From assembly GCA_021464415.1 (NCBI GenBank), contig JAKCWG010000888.1, forward strand, positions 62,001 to 126,000: DNA of 64,000 nucleotides, read 5' to 3'. Both the position numbers and the translations under genes were made by a program. The stretch is from Lonicera japonica (lineage: Eukaryota; Streptophyta; Magnoliopsida; Dipsacales; Caprifoliaceae). Positions 24,398 through 35,592 of the stretch are shown one piece after another; the first letter of the stretch is position 1, and every line of letters starts with the position of its first letter. Below the pieces are notes generated by a model, which was not told where the DNA came from, searched no databases, and was given only the letters and a program-made list of their open reading frames with translations.

Positions 24398-24720
24398 TTT
24401 ACTTTCCTACATAGCTTTAGGATCTTTTGGACAAAAAAAATGTTAATCGTTAGTTCAGATTTTTATCTTTTGTTGTTTCTCAGAAAACTGTTTTTGTATG
24501 ATTTATATGTTTATAAAAGAACTATACTTCTTTTTATGTGTTTTAAGATGGGTATATGGGTATATATATATTTATATTTTTCTAAAAAGAAAGTCATACT
24601 TTTGCTTGTACTAGAAAGTGCTTTAAGGTTTATACAAAATGAACAAAGTGAGCAATCTACACACGGAAGTAATTCTTTTGGCAAAAAAAGTCTTTTTTAA
24701 GAAAAATGTGAGATCTTCTA
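24398..24720. other. Spacer between antisense genes A and B
   Basis: AT-rich, T-rich 3' flank of gene A. The frame 24440-24700 is low-complexity and not credible. No terminator or repeat is recognised. Confidence 0.4.
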
Positions 24721-24722
24721 GG

Positions 24723-24791
24723 TTTGTCGCGCAACATTTAAAGGATTGTCGCGCGACAAATAGTCACAGTACCTCATTTTTACTATAAATA
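24723..24791 (+). promoter_or_regulatory. Putative promoter of antisense gene B
   Basis: Two palindromes of the LTR type, TTTGTCGCGCAACATT (24723-24738) and ATTGTCGCGCGACAAA (24745-24760), lie 23 bp upstream of TATAAATA (24784-24791). The gene's first ATG is at 24841, so the leader would be short and pyrimidine-rich. This is the same module as at 19874 and in the LTRs. Confidence 0.65.
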
Positions 24792-24840
24792 CCCCATGAT
24801 TCTTCCTTCATTCCCACACCATTTCTCTCTTATCTTTCTC

Positions 24841-26097
24841 ATGTTTTCTTTTTGTACTGATTCGGATTTTTAGTATATTAAAGCCCGCGATGCCTTAGTA
24901 TCTTCGAAAAACGGTCTAAATTTTGGATGTTTCAGTCTTTTGGAGGCGTGGGGTTTTCGTCCTATAGATTTTTCCTTTATAGTAGGTGCTTCTTATTTCT
25001 GAATCCCTGATGAGCATCTTTTCCATTTTGGTCTAGACGAACTATGTCCTACTTTTGAGATGTTTTCATGGCTTTTGCGTTTTGACACTCGGTCCTCTAT
25101 GTCTGTCCTGATTGAGGGCATCAGTCCTTGAAATATGCTTATTGCTTTATTATCAATTCCTCCGGCAGCCTGTGATCGTTTTATTACTGGGGGATTATTG
25201 GATCTTCATCGAATGGTTAATTTCTTCAATCATTATGCGGATGATCCTTCTTTTAGTTCTGGTCGCACTGCTGTAGCTTTGATTTGTTTAGTTTCGGATA
25301 TGTTGCTGATAACAGGTTCTACTATGGTTGATCAATCTATTATGAGTCTGATATATCAAGCCCAAAATGGGGAGTCTCTGGTGCCCATTATCCTTGCCGA
25401 GACTTTGAACGGTCTGGATAATCTGAAAAGGGGATCCTCGACATTTCTTAGGGGGAGTTCGTGTCTTCTGTATATGTGGCTGTTGGAGCGCTTTCGATCA
25501 GTGGGTTTCAACGGGGTACGGCTGGACAACCCGACACATTTATTTTGCCGCCCTCTCTTTAGTGCTTTGACCATGTCTTATTTTGCTTAAACTGAGTGAT
25601 TTTATGAGAATTTTTGTGCAATCCGATGGCATGTTCTGTGGTGGAAGCTTAAGGCGATGGTGGTTGGTGTAGGTGGACAGAATTATATCCAACTTAGAGG
25701 TCTTTGGTTTACCTCTTTCTATCTTCCTGGATGTTTCTTGCGACAGTTTAATATCCCTCAAGATATCCCTCTTGGTTTGAACAATTTCTCATCTGCACTT
25801 AAGTTTGTTACTCCGCATGTGTCTCTTACTATGGAGCGGTTATGGCGCGGCTGTTTGAATCGATAGTTCAATCATGCTTATTTTGGTATTTTCCGTCCTC
25901 TTCGGACATACATTATTTGTTCCTATTGGCAGTCTCTAGAAGAAGAGTTGGTTGGTGACCCTTTGTAGATGGAGTGGTTTCAATTTATGGATTTTGAGTC
26001 TACTAAGAAGAATATTATCTCAGCGTACCAGATACTGGACGAGGACCACATTGAGTAGGCTACTAGGGACCCTATCTGGCCAGCCCCTCGAGTTTAG
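24841..26097 (+). pseudogene. Antisense gene B in Tat element: DUF7745/PMD-like protein
   Basis: One uninterrupted frame of 418 codons from ATG 24841 to TAG 26095-26097, broken by about eight in-frame stops and no frameshift that I can see. Most stops are TAG or TGA, several where Trp would fit. Readable blocks include FGLDELCPTFEMFSWLL, then a hydrophobic segment AVALICLVSDMLLITG, then VPIILAETLNGLDNLKRG and LLYMWLLERF. This order resembles the plant DUF7745 / plant-mobile-domain family, often linked to retrotransposons. Single-exon structure separates it from gene A. It ends about 230 bp before the stop of the integrase frame coming from the other strand, so the two gene sets converge. Function is unknown; the family call rests on pattern memory, without a search. 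Confidence 0.6.
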
Positions 26098-26328
26098 GCT
26101 TTTCTGTATCTTGTATTAGTAGGTTTATTTGTAACCCTCGGTGTTCTGAACCACCATTGAATAATATATGAGAAACTTCTTGATCTTTGAATAAAAGTTT
26201 TCATTATAATAATTAAACCATACTTGAAGTCACTTCTCAGGTTGCTTACATTCCCCGTTTGATTTTCAAAAAACACAAGTTAAGTTGGGGCTCAGGTTTA
26301 CATAGTTTTTAGTTATACATGGCGTGTT

Positions 26329-27420
26329 TTATTGATAATACTTTTTCAATTGGTCCATATTGACAGGTGAATGAAGTAATTGTCCGTCCAGATCTGCAAG
26401 TATCACGGCTCCACCGGTGTTGATTTCTTTCATAATGTACGGCCCTATCCATTTTTGTCCGAACTTTCCTCTTGGATCTCTGGCTGGCTCCCTGATCTCT
26501 TTCAATATGACGTCATTCACACTGATGTCGCGAGTTTTCACTTTTTGGTTGAAGGCTCGAGCAATTCTATTTTGATACTCTTAATGGTGATATGCAACTT
26601 TCAATCTTTTCTCGTCCAGCAAGGCTAACTCATTGTACTGTGCTTGGACCCACTCGACTTCATTGATCTGATTCTCCAATACTATCCTGAGAGAAGTGAT
26701 CTCCAATTCTACTCGGAGGACAACTTCCATCCCATAAGTGAGAGAAAATGGAATAGCTCCCATGAAAACTCTTTCAGTAGTGCGGTAGCCCCATAGTACA
26801 TACGGAAGCTTCTCTGGCTAGTCTCGACAGGTGTCGATCGTCTTACTCAAGATATTCTTCAAATTTTTGTTGGCGGCTTCCACTGCCCCATTGGTTTGTG
26901 GTCGATACGGATAAGACTTGTGCCTGGTAATGCCGTATTCTTTCATAACTGCATTAGCCTCTCCTTCAAAATGAGTGCCATTGTCAGAGATTATTTCATG
27001 TGGTACCCTATACCGGCAAATGATGTTTTTTCGAATGAAGTGAGCTATTCTTTTAGCGTCTAGGACTTTGTAGGATTCTGCTTCTACCTACTTGGTAAAG
27101 TAATCTATGGCTACCAGGATAAACTCGTGACTGTTACTTGCTTTTGGTGATATCTTTCCGATGATGTCGATTCCCCAAGTCGCGAAAGGCTAGGGGACGG
27201 TCATGTTGTACAACTCTTTCGATGGAAGTTTCTGAGACTTGGCGTAAATCTGACACTTATGAATGCGACGTACATGGTCATTACAATCACTTTGTAGGGT
27301 TGACCAAAAGTACCTTTGTTTGATGATTTTGCGGGCTAGCATATGGCCACTCATGTGAGGCCCACAGTCTCCACCATGTATTTGATCCATTGCCCTGGAG
27401 GCTTCTTTTTCTGTGAGGCA
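26329..27420 (-). pseudogene. Tat integrase, broken
   Basis: The zinc-binding part is visible at 27190-27390 (HGGDCGPHMSGHMLARK, then HKCQIY, the H2C2 pattern). The catalytic core follows in broken frames, with DIIGKISPKASNSHEFILVA, then ISDNGTHFEG and YRPQTNGAVEAANK. The C-terminal part is open at 26329-26541 and ends QLKKYYQ. Stops occur at several Trp or Gln positions. The enzyme would insert the element DNA into the genome; this copy cannot be functional. Confidence 0.85.
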
Positions 27421-27825
27421 TTAGAGATGGGTCCCATCGTGATTTCTCCTATACAGCCTTCCGGTGCAGAGTATGAATCTTGACGCTAATCTTCTTAGTG
27501 TGACGCGTGTTTTCTTATCTGCATGTTCAGGATATTAATAGTTTTTTAGCAAGTTCCATATGTCATAAAACCAGGTGGATGAGTCTACGGCTTCTTCATT
27601 CTCGAATTCAATGGCCATGCAGTGAGCAGGGCTAGATCTTTTCTCTACTGTGAGGATAATCTCTTCCATCCCCTCCTGGATATCAATCATTGATGCTAAT
27701 GTGGCCAATGCGTCGGCGAAACCGTTCTATGATCATGGAATATAATATAACTTTGAATGCTCAAATTTATCTGCGATGTCTTTTAGTCTGGTGAGGTACC
27801 GGACTAATTTTGCATCTCTAATTTT

Positions 27826-28041
27826 TCACTCTTTCAAAATCTGGTGTACCACCAGTTCAAAATCCCCATAAACTTGTATCCTTCTTATCCCCTTTTGAAA
27901 TGCAATTTCTAACCCGATGATGCAAGCTTCATATTTGGCCATATTGTTGGTACATGAGAAATCCAAACGATATGAAGTGAGTTTGGTCTGGCGAGACTTA
28001 CAGAATACTGAAGCCGTTCCCATTCCAATTAGCAGCTCCAT
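27826..28041 (-). pseudogene. Tat second (archaeal-type) RNase H
   Basis: The fragment reads LDFSCTNNMAKYEACIIGLE followed by IRRIQVYGDFELVVHQI, the pattern of the additional RNase H found downstream of the Gypsy RNase H in Tat elements. It is preceded by stops that separate it from the RT-RNase H frame. The usual E of NxAEYEA is K here (NMAKYEA), another sign of decay. Confidence 0.8.
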
Positions 28042-28053
28042 CTAAATACATTT

Positions 28054-28638
28054 TCAGTCTTCATCAGTCTCAATGTTCATGATAGCTTCATTCAAAAATT
28101 CGGCTTCTTCTACCATATCGTTCAATATTGGGTTGCTAGCCAGATAATCAGTGATGATCTTGCCTTTTACTGATTTTTGGGTCATATAGGTGATGTCGAA
28201 CTCGAAGAGTAAGAATAGGCATTTTGCCATACGATTTGACAGAGCCAATTTTTTGAAGAGGTATTTTAGTGGGTCGATACGGGATGCTAAGATGACCGGG
28301 AAGATGAACATGTAATGATGAAGCTTATTTGTTACCCAGACAAGAGCGGTGCATGATTTTTCCAACGGCGTGTAGTTCATTTCAAAAGGTGATAACTTCC
28401 TACTCACGTAGTAAATGGCCTGTTCTTTCCGAGTGTCAGCCCGGAGCTGGGCCAGCATGGCCCCTGCGGCAGTATCTGCTACTGTTAGGTATAATAACAA
28501 TGGTAATCCTGGTTGGGGTGGTGCCAGTATTGGGGGACTGGAGAGGTAGCTTTTGATTTTATCGAAGGCCTCTTGACATTGTTCATCCCATTCTCCTGGT
28601 GATGATTTTCCTAGGAGTTTGAAGACGGGCTCACACAT
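28054..28638 (-). pseudogene. Tat Gypsy-type RNase H and connection
   Basis: An open frame of 194 codons starting EPVFKLLGKSSPGEWDEQCQ, with LLLYLTVADTAAGAMLAQL as the start of the RNase H fold, then AIYYVSRKLSPFEMNYTPLE. The first catalytic Asp of the usual LYLxVSxxAVSAVLV-type block is not conserved, but Tat elements often lack it, which is why they carry a second RNase H. It follows the RT frame after one or two stops. Confidence 0.8.
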
Positions 28639-28716
28639 CTGCGTGAGTTGGGAGATGAATCTGCTGATATATTATAAGTTACCCAGAAACCCACAGACTT
28701 CTTTCTCGGTACGAGG

Positions 28717-29364
28717 CTAAGGCATATCTTGGATGGCTCTAACTTTGGCAGGATCTACCTCGATTTCTTTCTGGCTAACAACGTATCCTAGCAACTTCCC
28801 ATTTTTTACCCCGAACACACATTTATGGGGATTAAGCCTTATCTGATACTGGCGGAGTCTGTCAAAGAAGGACTGTAGAGCTGGGATATGGCCTTCTCTT
28901 TTTTTTGATTTGATTATCATGTCGTTTATATATACCCCAACTTCCTTATGGATCATATTGTGAAAGATAGCTATAGTGGCCCTTTGATAAGTTGCCCCTG
29001 CGTTTTTCAAACCAAACGGCATGACTGTGTAATAGTAGGTCCCCCATAGGGTGATGGAAGTTGTCTTCTCTTGGTGGTCTGGATGCATCTTGATCTGGTT
29101 GTATCCCACGAAACCATTTACAAATAACTTTAGTGCATGGTTGGCTGTATTGTCGACTATCAGATCTATGATGGGTAGAAAAAAATCGTCTTTTGGACAA
29201 GCTCGATTGAGGTCCCGGTAGTCTACACACATGCGTACTTTTTTGTTTGCCTTTGGGACTGGTACAATGTTAGCCAACCAAGTAGGGTAATCGATCACTC
29301 GCAGAAACCCTACATCTAATTGCTTCATAACCTCTTCCTTGACTTTTAAGGACCATTCGGGCAT
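28717..29364 (-). pseudogene. Tat reverse transcriptase, catalytic motif altered
   Basis: A 215-codon open stretch holding most RT blocks: VRMCVDYRDLNRACPKDDFF, then MPFGLKNAGATYQR, then VYINDMIIKSKKR, then KCVFGVKNGKLLGYVVS. The YxDD box should read YVDDM but reads YINDM, so the first catalytic Asp is lost. Upstream linker sequence runs to about 29800. The enzyme copied element RNA to DNA inside virus-like particles; this copy is dead. Confidence 0.9.
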
Positions 29365-30240
29365 AAGTTTTCTTAACTTTTGCTTGATGGGTCAAAATTC
29401 GGGCCTGGTGTGAATCTCGTGCATGAAAATCTCACAATTCAATCTTGGCATGTTGGCATAAGACCAGGCAAAGACATCCACATATTTTTTCAAAGTTTGT
29501 GTGAATCTTCCTTTTCTATTTCAGTCAAGTTTGCTCTTATACGGACTTCTTTTTTGTCTTCTCTAGTACTTAGGTTTATTATCAGAGTATCTTCCTTGTC
29601 ACTATGTACACGGGCGTCATCTTCTTCTGGGTTTTCATTCATACTTTTTATATCAGTTGAGCCAATCATAAAATTAACAACATCAAAATAATACAACATG
29701 GGATCTTTTTCATTGATAACATTGCAAATTGGTACAATTTTAAAAAGTTTATCTAAGAGAGATTCCTCCCGGGTTTTCCTCATACTCTTCCCACTATCAC
29801 TACCCTTTACATTTTCACTATTTCCCCCCATGTCCTATCTTCTGGGTCCGTGTGGATTAAATATACTGGGTTGTCTGTCGGTATTTCTCCTTCGATTGCC
29901 ATGACGTCGAACAGGTTCCTGGTCGATCTTTCATTGCTTGTGCTCTTTTCATCTTCATCATTACTCCCTTTCCCTGGTGTTTCTGGCCCAATTGTCAACT
30001 TGGTGGAGAAGGAGTGTATGATCTCCCTCTTGAGATACATGTCATCTTCATAAAAAATTTCCCAACAGGGCATAGTTTCTTTCTTTTCATTCCTCCAAGG
30101 TTCTTGAAAACCGTAAAATGGAAAATTTCTCCTTATTTAACGAAGAAATCGTTAAGTGAACTGAAGCTTGGGAATTGGTTTTCTTGGTCTTTGCTCTTAC
30201 AGTCGTCTTTCTCAGTGCGTTGGTTTCCTAACCCTTCTTT

Positions 30241-31009
30241 CTAGCGCCTTGCTACCGGCTCTAGGGCTTGGAGAAGGCCTTGTTGTCCTATACCCAGACT
30301 AGTTCCGGGTAGATATTTCATCATTCTCAGCATGTTCATGATCTTCTTCCTGAGGCCAGGGACATTATCCGAGGGTAGATGTTTTATCTTCTGTGTAGTG
30401 AGTGTTTGTACCTGAGGCTCATAAGAAAAGCCTCTCAACTGTATGCTTTGGCTACCGAACCCCAATACCGGTAGCTCGAGGTCAGACAAGGTCCTTTCAG
30501 GATCTCCTTGCATGGTGATTATCTTCCCTTAGAAAGGTACTTTAATTTTTTGATGTAGTGAGGAGGGAACTGCCCCAATATCATGTAGCCAAGCCCTACC
30601 TAGCAAGAAGTTAAAGCTGGATGGTATGTCAATGATTTGGAAATCAGCGGGGAAATTCCCAAGGCCAATTAAAAGGTTGAGCCTTAAGGATCCTAGCATG
30701 GCCCTCCTTGTATTATCATAAGCTCTGACTGTTACTGCGGATGGAGATAGCTCTGCTTCTGTGATGCCCAAGCACTTAGCAGTCTTTGAGGGGGCACACG
30801 TCTATGGTGGATTCGTTATCAATGAGCACTTGGGGAATGCTTTTTTTGCGGGTTCGGATTGTGATTTGTAGCGCTAGACTATACATTCTTCCTAGGGGTG
30901 ACAAGTCTTCATCAGAAAAGGACAAACTCCTTTGTACAGAAAGTGATCCGATCATGTTCGGTATTTGTTTGGGAGTGGAGTCGGGAGATATAACTGCTTC
31001 GTCCAGCAT
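30241..31009 (-). pseudogene. Tat protease and G-patch-like linker
   Basis: The aspartic protease motif is present as VLIDNESTIDVCPLK; the normal Tat form is DNGS, so the Gly next to the catalytic Asp is changed to Glu. It is followed by FNFLLGRAWLHDIGAVPSSL, which is typical of this protease. Further on, 30241-30513 encodes MMKYLPGTSLGIGQQGLLQ, a G-patch-like motif seen between protease and RT in Tat elements. Stops separate the pieces. Confidence 0.8.
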
Positions 31010-31607
31010 TTGATGAAAGCAGTTTAGTGAGGCTTAAAGGCAACCAAGAGTCCCCAAATGGTAATATGAGTTTGAGTCTTCTTCAATTGTTCCAAGACTC
31101 GATCACCCCCAATCTCCTTAAGGGGGTTGTTTATCTGTTTTTACGAGTGGAGACTGATAAACTCTTCCTGAACGGGTGATTTATTGTACCCATGAAGCAA
31201 TTGGATCTGGATCTACTTGGGCCATGGGCTGATCTGTCCAACTGAAAGTGGTGGGGGAGGTCTCTGTCATACAGATTGCCTCCTCTTCCAGTGATGAAAT
31301 ATTCGGATCTTTTGGTCCCTAAGGCTTCCATGGCTGCCTCACCTTTCTTTGGGGCTACCCCAACCCCGATTTTCCAGGATTGGTTGTGAGAGCGAGTGGT
31401 TGCGGGATCCCTTAGTTAGTTTTTTGAGACCCTATCCGGGTAAAAAGTTCATCTTAGTCATCCATTGATTGATGATAGGATTGAGGCCTGGTGTCACTTG
31501 TGCTTTTTTTAACGGCTTGGTCAGCGAGTTACTCTTCGGATAATTTCCTTTTTTTCCACACAGACTATTGCAGCTTGCTTAACGATACTTGATTCTGTCG
31601 GATCATC

Positions 31608-33475
31608 TCAAATTAGGCAAATAGGATCGAAACCTTCTTCATTTGTAGTCAATGCATTTATCCCAGCTGTTGGGGCCTGATTAGGGAGTGGGTTGTGATT
31701 GAAATTGGGTCCACCAAGTGAGGGAATGGTTCTAGCCTCGATTAGGTCCTGGATACAGTGCCTAAGAGCCAAACAACGGTTGGTGTCGTGGCCTGCAGCT
31801 TGATGGTACAAACAGTTCTCGTTCATTCTCCAAGTACTCGGGATATGGTTTGGTGGAGGGCGGGGATTAAGTGGGGTGATAAGCCGAGCATTTTAGAGCA
31901 ACTCCAGGCTTTTAGTTAGAGTGGTGGGAAGGGTGCAGAAATTACTTTTCTTTTTGGCCTCGGTATTCGAAGATTCCGACTGCACAGGCCAGTTCATCGA
32001 TGGTGTCTGTTAGGTTTGAAAGGGGTTATGTTGGTATTGGTAGGTTCTTAATTGATTTACAGCTGGAGTAGCCGTCTTTTTCCCAGAGTAGGCTACTTTC
32101 TTGGTTTCTGTCTCTGCCTTTCTTGCCAATTCATCTTCTACTTGGGACCTCATGCTCAAAAGAGCCCGAGAGTATGGGAAGACGTGTTTTCCCATGCAGT
32201 TCATAACGACCGGTGTGAAATTCTTCTGGATGATCTCTAACTGTTCTTCTTCATCGGGTCGCTTTGACATTTGGGAGGCCATTTCTCTCAAACAGGTAAC
32301 AAAATCACCGAAGCTCTCATTCTCGCTTTATTTTGTCATTTTCAGGTGTTTTCGGGTAATTTCTAAATCTTCATTTGACCCATCCTTACTCATAAATTCT
32401 TTAACAATATCTCCCCAAATCTTCGTTCGGTGTCTTTCTAGGTCAAAAAACTATCTCAAGGCTGCCCCCGTGAGAGTCATATGAAAAGCCCGGGCCAACT
32501 TAGGTTCCCCGTAACCTGACACCTGTATGGAACGAATATAGGACTGGAGGCATGTTTTCGGGGGAATAGTACCGGTAAACTTTGTGATTGGGGGAAGTTT
32601 GAAACCTTGGGACAGTCTAGCTTCAGGGTAGAGGGAGAATGCATTGATATCAGTGATCTCATCTGCACCTTTTATTTGCGAGATCCCTATCTATAGGATT
32701 CTTATCTGGTCTTTTAACTTTCTCAATTCTTCACTCTCTCTTGGCAATTCTTCGGGTTATTCTCGGGCCATTTTCTGATTCTGCATAAGTTACCCGATGT
32801 CGATTCAGTTTGGGAGTTCATTAGGTGGAGCTACTGGGGCCGTGGGCAGGACTGGCCTTGAAGGATATTGGGGTCATGGTTGGTAGGGGGGTCAAAACCT
32901 GGTTGGCCTTGGGGTTGGGGCCAAACGATATGTTGTTCTTGCTGTGGGTATACAGGACCTGAATCTGAGGCCCATTGAACCTGATTGGGATCTTATAGGA
33001 TAGGAGCTGGTGGGACTTGGCCTGAAGGTGGGATGATTTGTCCGGGAGCAAGTAGTGGTATCTCTGGACGATGGAACGGATTCGGTACATACTGACATGA
33101 AGTTTGTCCTTGGTCATGGCTCAACGGTAATCGCTCAAAACCCAGCAGCGCAGTTTGTTCGGCTGATAGTTCTTCCCAACGGACTCGAGCATTCTCTTGT
33201 TCGGTGGTGATACCCTTTAATCTGTTACTAATTGATAGAAGAAAACGGTGCATTTCATCTAGGGAAGGCGAAATTCTTGCAGCCTCGGTTAGGTTCTGTT
33301 TGTCATTCTGAATCTTCAAATTTGTCATGATCGGCGTGTCCAGTCTTACTAATCTTCTTGTGTGATCTTGACCAGCCCAACCTTTTAGATTGAGGTCTTT
33401 GGACTGTGGCAAAAATGAAAAAAGACTTCGGGGTGACTTATTTTTGCCAAAAGAATTACTCAAAAAAAATACCAC
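31608..33475 (-). pseudogene. Tat gag, broken
   Basis: An N-terminal frame lies at 32993-33475 (rich in Pro and Gln near its end). A middle part at 32010-32291 starts REMASQMSKRPDEEEQLEII. A C-terminal part at 31608-31826 holds CLYHQAAGHDTNRCLALRHC, the Tat-type zinc-knuckle region. Frames change several times. Gag would form the particle that packages element RNA. Other frames between 31.0 and 33.6 kb on the plus strand are shadows. Confidence 0.75.
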
Positions 33476-34063
33476 GAGACAGGCCTCGGGTTTTATAAAA
33501 ATGGTGAATGAAATAAGCTGCGGGCTGGTACATCCCCTAAGGCTGACTCGACATGTGTTTTACTTGGACTCGATCTTATATGCAACGGAGGTAAATGCAT
33601 GATTAAGGCTTCAGGCTCCCACCTATTTAACGAGGCCTCACAATATACCCCAAAGGTGGGTACGTGCGAGAGCCTTTTGATATACTTCCCGGGTATGTGA
33701 GTGTTCTAGTCACTCGATATACTTCGGGTGTATACTTGGCCAAGGAGAGTGGAACTAAATGCTTTCGATTTATATTGGCCCAAGAAAGCCAACTCCCTAC
33801 TCACTTATAGTACTTCCGAGGGTTTGGGGTGAAATTAAACTCGTAGAACATGCATGGGTAGTGATGTGTGTGAAAATTTTCGAAAGATCGAATTTTACAA
33901 ATATCATTATCTTTAACGTGTGTTTTGAAAAACCTCGATTTTATTATAAAAAAGTTTCTTTTTAATCAATTAGCACAAGAAAGAAGTAGGAAAGGCAGTA
34001 AAAATAGATATTCAACAGATAAAAAACTAAAAGTCCATATATAAGAGCCTAGTTCTTAATCGC

Positions 34064-34081
34064 TCCCCAGTAGAGTCGCCA
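34064..34081 (-). promoter_or_regulatory. Tat primer-binding site
   Basis: TGGCGACTCTACTGGGGA on the minus strand, one base inside the 5' LTR end. It matches the primer-binding site commonly found in Tat/Athila elements and fixes the element's direction. Confidence 0.8.
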
Positions 34082-34082
34082 C

Positions 34083-35592
34083 TGTGAGAATATGTAAATG
34101 CGACCCCCAGGTCTCAATCCCGCATTTGGGAGTTTGAAATGTCAAAACGGATCCCGTCATCTCATTTACTTCGATAATCCTATTTTCTATCTCTAAATGC
34201 TAGTGGGTTTAATCAGAGTGGCCAGTACGTTTTATGGTAAAACGTACAAAAAGTCCGTGTAGGGGTAAAGGCCAAAGCAAGTCTTATCCCCACACATTTT
34301 GTCTACGAAATTGAGATTCTATAGGGTTTGGGAACTATGTTACGGTCTGGGAAGGTGTTAGGCACCCATTCCTCCCTTCGGTCTCTAGTGGCTTTACATG
34401 TTTATTCTATGTTGAAAAAATTAGATGCTTTTACTAAGAAGTCTACTACTTTCTTAAAGTACGTTTTTTGTAGCGAAACCTGATTTTTAGGGAAAACGGT
34501 AAAGGGGATAAAAAACCTTGTATTTCATAATCCGATATTTTTTTTTTATAATAAAAGAAATACAAATGACAAAGTTCGTAATTTTTTGAAATTGAAAGGA
34601 TGTTCTAATATTGTTTACTCAAATGACAATATTAGTTTCATCTTTGTTTCGGTTGTTTTGGAAAAAATTGGATTCTCGATTGGAATTGATTTGATATGGA
34701 TTTAGACTATTGAGGAGAGTATCAGATACATCACAATCTATGGGGGAGACTGGACATATCTGTTTTTAATCCTTTAAGTAAGTTTTATCGTTCCGGGTTT
34801 TAAAAACTTAATTTATCCGGATGATAATATACTTACTATTTATGATTTTTAAAAATAATTTTATCAGGGGTTTTGTTTTGAGAAAGCCGTGGACTATTTG
34901 TAACTTGACAATAAGTTATTCAATTAGAAATTGGACAGAACAAGAAAAATGAGTACACATATTTATAAACTTTAAATACTAAAAGAAACTTTCTTTACCT
35001 TCTTGATGAGATAAATAAGATAATAGAGAGAAAATATAATATGACCGAAGATAATCCGGTGAATATAAGCTTTTCTTCTCCAGAGATAGTCAAGAATTCG
35101 ACTATGCAATATGAGACGTCGAGTATTGAACACTCGGAGATTCCTCGAGAATTAGATGATAATTGCTATAGTTGACTGCCTTCAATTCCTCTTTCTTTGC
35201 TCCCAAAAATCGCTCCCCTTAGCCCATGGGGGGTATTGGCCTATTTATACTGGTTGGGGGAGTTTGTTGCCCGACATTCCCCCCAAAAGTGGAACTATCG
35301 CGCGACACTTGGACTAATGTCGCATGACAAATGGCTGAAATGATATCAGTGACAGACTGATGTGTCAGAGGTTAGATGGTCTGGGTTAGAGGGGTTTGTC
35401 GTGTGACATCTGAAGGTTTGTCGTGCGACAATTTGGTTTATCGCACGACAAACCCTTCTGGGAATAGGTTTGTTGGACAACAAACTTCCTGACGCAGTTT
35501 TTAGTATGTTTGGGTGAGTTCTAGGCTAAAAAAAATAAAAATTCTTGAGGGTTTTAGGGTTCTTGTGGGGGTCACAGATTGGGGTGTCTACA
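34083..35592 (-). repeat. Tat element 5' LTR
   Basis: A 1510-bp LTR, collinear with 16905-18409. On the minus strand TATAAATAG (35241-35249) is preceded 13 bp upstream by AATGTCGGGCAACAAA (35263-35278). More palindrome variants run to about 35455 (for example TTTGTCGTGCGACAA). The TATA box lies about 340 bp from the LTR start, the same as in the LTR at 62698. Confidence 0.9.

Larger units (their letters stand above)
16905..35592 (-). mobile_element. Tat/Ogre-lineage Ty3-Gypsy retrotransposon, full length, decayed
   Basis: The element is 18.7 kb and is read on the minus strand. It has LTRs at both ends (34083-35592 as 5', 16905-18409 as 3'), both starting TGTAGACACC and ending in CACA or TACA in the element's own direction. 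Next to the 5' LTR is the primer-binding site TGGCGACTCTACTGGGGA (34064-34081), of the type found in Tat/Athila elements. Next to the 3' LTR is a purine tract (GAGAGGGTC). Gag, protease, RT, RNase H, a second RNase H and integrase follow in order; two RNase H domains are a hallmark of the Tat lineage. The 8-kb 3' part carries tandem repeats and two genes in the opposite direction. Flanking bases (GAGAT, GGGTA) do not form a TSD. Many stops make it non-autonomous today. Confidence 0.9.

Noticed and set aside
29380..33602. Plus-strand frames opposite Tat gag-pol
   Set aside because: They are shadows of the minus-strand coding region. Unlike antisense genes A and B they have no domain pattern and no promoter module.
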